Of a stretch of DNA of 64,000 nucleotides, positions 61,777-64,000 are shown piece after piece. The notes under the pieces are model-generated. The model was not told the DNA's origin, made no database searches, and was given only the letters and a program-made list of their open reading frames with translations. The stretch spans positions 95,225-159,224 of the forward strand of contig JAEUKI010000012.1 in NCBI GenBank assembly GCA_016793325.1, in the 5' to 3' direction. The position numbers and the translations under genes were made by a program. The stretch comes from Myxococcales bacterium. Lineage in GTDB: Bacteria; Myxococcota_A; Polyangia; Polyangiales; Ga0077539. Numbering within the stretch: position 1 is the stretch's first letter; each line of letters opens with the position of its first letter.

Positions 61777-63693
61777 TCACCCGTCGTCGCCCGCGTCTCG
61801 GAGCACCCGAAACACGGGCGCCGTGGTCTTCAGTGACTCGCCCCAATCACGGCGCGGCAGGACGAAGCAGTGCTCGCGCGGACACACGATCGTGGCTTCA
61901 CACGCTCCGTCGGTCAGGATCATGATCGGCGCGCTTGCAGGAAAATCACTGCGCGCGCAGAGGTAGCCCACCGCGGGTTGCAGCACCGTTCCTCCGCGTC
62001 CTTGCACCGAGACCGCGCCGCGAAGCTCGCTCGGCGTGAGCACGCCTCGGTCGTACGGCCGCGCGTCGCATTGAACCACGCGCACCGCAGGAACATCGCG
62101 GCTCTCGGCGAAGGACGCGATCGCGCCGAGCGCCCGGCCGAGCATCGCGCGATCCATCGATCCCGACGTGTCGAGCACCACGCCGAACGTGCACGCGTCT
62201 CGAACTTCGGCGGGGATGTACCGCGCAGGCCGCGGGATGTCGGGCGTCGAGCTCTGTCGCCGGCTCGCGCGCGCGTACGAGCGCCGCGGGTCGTGAGGGT
62301 ACGGGACGTGCTCGTCCATCCATCGCGCGAGCTCGACGTCCCACGGGACGGGCGGGCAAAACAGCGATTCGATCTCTTCGTACAGCCCGCGCGGGACGAG
62401 CCCGCGGCCAGGCGCCGTGCATCGAAGTCCCTGCGACAAGCATCGTCGGTACACGTCGTCGAGCGTCTGAACGTCCCCGCGAAACACGTACGCTGAACCG
62501 AAGCCGCGCGCTGGATTGCTCCAGAGAACGTCGCACTCCGAACCGCGAAACGTCCGCGCGCCGCGACACTTGCGCGGCTGCTTCGCGAGCAGGTCGTAGA
62601 CGTCCTCGACGGCCATCCCGCGGAGGGTGGGGTCGAACAAGACGCCGATCGCAGGAGGAGCGCCGACGCCCATCTCGACGAGCCACTCGTTGACGACGAA
62701 ATCGCAAGCAAAATTCCAGAGCAGCGGGTCGCGGCCGCGAATCCGCGCGTGATGAAACAGCGCCACGTGCAAGAGCTCGTGCGCGTACACGAAGAGCCAC
62801 TCGTCGTCCGAAAACTTGTGCGCGGGATTGAAGTAGAGCTCCCCCAGCGCAGGGTCGACCGCCGCGACGGACACGTCGATTCGCCCGCACAGCGCCGCGT
62901 CCGCGTGGACCTTCATGTGCGACGCGAGCGCGCCGAGCAGCGGCAGCTCCGCGAGCACCCAGCGCCGAGCGCGCTCGATCGGCGCGAAGCGAGGCTTGCT
63001 CGTCGCGCGCGACAGGTCCGCCTCTTCGAAGCGCTCGGCCGCGGCGTTGATGGCGTTGTCCACCGACGAGCGGATTCCCTGTGCGAACAGCTCGTCCGTC
63101 GAGACCTTGTCGCTGTCCAACGCCGCGGACGCGAGCAGCAATCGAGAGGCTGTGTAGCCGTCGCTCGCTTCGCGAAGGTCGCACCGCTCGCGCCCCGCGA
63201 GCGTATGACGCGGGGCTCGCGCGCGCGCGACTGGGTCGCGCCACAGGCGATCGTAGAGGTCCTCTTCGCGCTCGGGCCCTGTGTCCTCGCGCTCGAGCTC
63301 GACGGGACACGCGCCGAGCTTGAACGCCCGCGCGAAGTTATCGATCGAGGACTCGCACGCGAGGTTCCACCGCAGCGGGTCGCGCCCTTCGCGGCGTCGC
63401 TCGTGGTCGAACGCGACGTGCAGCGCGAGGTGCGCGATCACGAAGCGCCACTGCTCCGCGGTGTAGCGGATGTTTCGTTCGACGTTGAGCCAGACGCGCC
63501 GGATCTCGACGTCCACCGCGCCGACGAGCGCGCCGTCCTGTGGCTCTTCGCAAATGGTCAGCGCGCGCACGAGCGGACCGACCACGCTGTTTCCGAGCGA
63601 CGAGATCGCGTCGCGGATGTTGTGCGCGGCGCGCGCGCGAAGCTGTTGCCGCGTGAGCTCGGGCTCGCGCTTCTTGTCTCGCTTCGAACGCAT
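61777..63693 (-). CDS. DUF2201-type metallopeptidase-like/VWA protein with duplicated N-terminal unit
   Basis: 638 residues. Residues 86-118 (IAHLALHVAFDH...GRDPLRWNLACESSID) and 303-335 (YAHELLHVALFHHA...GRDPLLWNFACDFVVN) are copies of the same metallopeptidase-like unit. Only the second has HExxH (HELLH, 305-309); the first reads HLALH. The C-terminus carries a von Willebrand A-like region with LDTSGSMD (MIDAS-like, D-x-S-x-S changed to DTSGS). DUF2201-type proteins usually sit beside a MoxR-type AAA ATPase. Function is not established. The start at 63693 follows a long non-coding frame. Confidence 0.75.
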   Translation of the reverse strand: MRSKRDKKREPELTRQQLRARAAHNIRDAISSLGNSVVGPLVRALTICEEPQDGALVGAVDVEIRRVWLNVERNIRYTAEQWRFVIAHLALHVAFDHERRREGRDPLRWNLACESSIDNFARAFKLGACPVELEREDTGPEREEDLYDRLWRDPVARARAPRHTLAGRERCDLREASDGYTASRLLLASAALDSDKVSTDELFAQGIRSSVDNAINAAAERFEEADLSRATSKPRFAPIERARRWVLAELPLLGALASHMKVHADAALCGRIDVSVAAVDPALGELYFNPAHKFSDDEWLFVYAHELLHVALFHHARIRGRDPLLWNFACDFVVNEWLVEMGVGAPPAIGVLFDPTLRGMAVEDVYDLLAKQPRKCRGARTFRGSECDVLWSNPARGFGSAYVFRGDVQTLDDVYRRCLSQGLRCTAPGRGLVPRGLYEEIESLFCPPVPWDVELARWMDEHVPYPHDPRRSYARASRRQSSTPDIPRPARYIPAEVRDACTFGVVLDTSGSMDRAMLGRALGAIASFAESRDVPAVRVVQCDARPYDRGVLTPSELRGAVSVQGRGGTVLQPAVGYLCARSDFPASAPIMILTDGACEATIVCPREHCFVLPRRDWGESLKTTAPVFRVLRDAGDDG

Positions 63694-63710
63694 GACGCCC
63701 CGCCTCGTCC

Positions 63711-64000
63711 TCAGTTTCGCGCCGCGGCGACGTGGTGCGCGAGGCGCGGCAAATCGCGGGCGATCTCGACGAGAAACCACGCAGGCAGCGGGCGCGCGTC
63801 GTCTCCGCGCTCGTCGCCGACGAGCACCGCCGCGAGCTCGACCGAGATGTCGCACAGCTCCGCGAGAACGCGCTTCGCCTGCGTCGCGAGGGTCTTGTGG
63901 CCCGGACGTACCTCGTCGCGCTGCGGCGGCAACGTCTTGGCGAGGCGAGCGCGGATCGCTTGGACGATGAAGTAGAGCCCGTCGCGCTCGTCGGGCGCGC
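63711..64000 (-). CDS. hypothetical protein, C-terminal part (continues beyond window)
   Basis: The last 96 residues of a protein whose start lies beyond the right edge. It is helical (LYFIVQAIRARLAKTL, QAKRVLAELCDISVELAAVLVGDERG, WFLVEIARDLPRLAHHVAAARN). It ends 17 bp upstream of the metallopeptidase-like gene on the same strand and is probably in its operon. It may be part of the ATPase partner or a linking protein; the visible part has no nucleotide-binding motif. Confidence 0.6.
   Translation of the reverse strand, partial: APDERDGLYFIVQAIRARLAKTLPPQRDEVRPGHKTLATQAKRVLAELCDISVELAAVLVGDERGDDARPLPAWFLVEIARDLPRLAHHVAAARN

Overview
The window is GC-rich throughout, gene-dense and free of rRNA, phage and insertion sequences. 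Three eukaryote-like Ser/Thr kinases, an FHA protein, a pilB-pilT-pilC-pilS cluster, many lipoproteins with Asp/Ala-rich linkers, a PNGase F-like lipoprotein, a caspase-like protein and paired branched-chain and acyl-CoA carboxylase enzymes point to a myxobacterium (Myxococcota, probably Polyangia and perhaps Sandaracinaceae-like). This is inferred from gene content only.

Layout: 1-6.0 kb holds a Tat-lipoprotein alpha/beta hydrolase (cut by the window edge), a family 4 uracil-DNA glycosylase, a flippase-like membrane protein, a TPR protein and pgsA. 6.0-12.0 kb (minus) is the type IV pilus motor and regulation block pilB, pilT, pilC, pilS. 12.1-18.7 kb is a phospho-signalling region: an FHA protein, two Ser/Thr kinases, a PEGA-like exported protein and a degenerate sulfatase-like membrane protein. 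18.7-21.1 kb carries exonuclease III and threonylcarbamoyl-AMP synthase. 21.1-24.4 kb holds a structured leader, a Tat-exported metacaspase with chromo-barrel-like repeats, and a PNGase F-like lipoprotein. 24.4-31 kb has a fused 2-oxoacid dehydrogenase E1, a GAF/adenylate cyclase and three lipoproteins. 31-32.4 kb has an AT-rich patch, two tandem toxin-antitoxin modules and tRNA-Glu. 32.5-40.7 kb is acyl and lipid metabolism: a biotin-dependent carboxylase pair, FolB, TesB, a sterol desaturase-like protein and a P450. 40.7-43.3 kb has a TerB-like protein and a second copy of the leader element before a large membrane protein. 43.3-49.2 kb carries an amidohydrolase, a PpiC-type protein, transaldolase and guaA. 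49.2-56.4 kb (mostly minus) carries an Upf1/IGHMBP2-like helicase, a PLP trans-sulfuration enzyme, NAD synthetase, a CGFS glutaredoxin (plus) and an L,D-transpeptidase. 56.6-64 kb has tRNA-Lys, a kinase/cyclase-like/AAA/TPR giant, and a metallopeptidase/VWA protein with its cut-off neighbour.

How the genes work together: start/stop overlaps (ATGA or GTGA) couple the UDG and its acidic neighbour, the TPR protein and pgsA, the kinase and the sulfatase-like protein, the two carboxylase subunits, both antitoxin-toxin pairs, guaA and a PEGA lipoprotein, and nadE with the trans-sulfuration enzyme. Many isolated genes have a TANNNT-like hexamer 6-9 nt before the start codon and no Shine-Dalgarno sequence, which suggests widespread leaderless transcription.

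The most interesting signals are the structured leader present twice (about 21121-21216 and 41329-41417), the caspase/chromo-barrel protein downstream of the first copy, the leaderless promoter pattern, the AT-rich nested-repeat patch at about 30959-31010, and the protein at 61777-63693, which carries two metallopeptidase-like units, one without its catalytic Glu.
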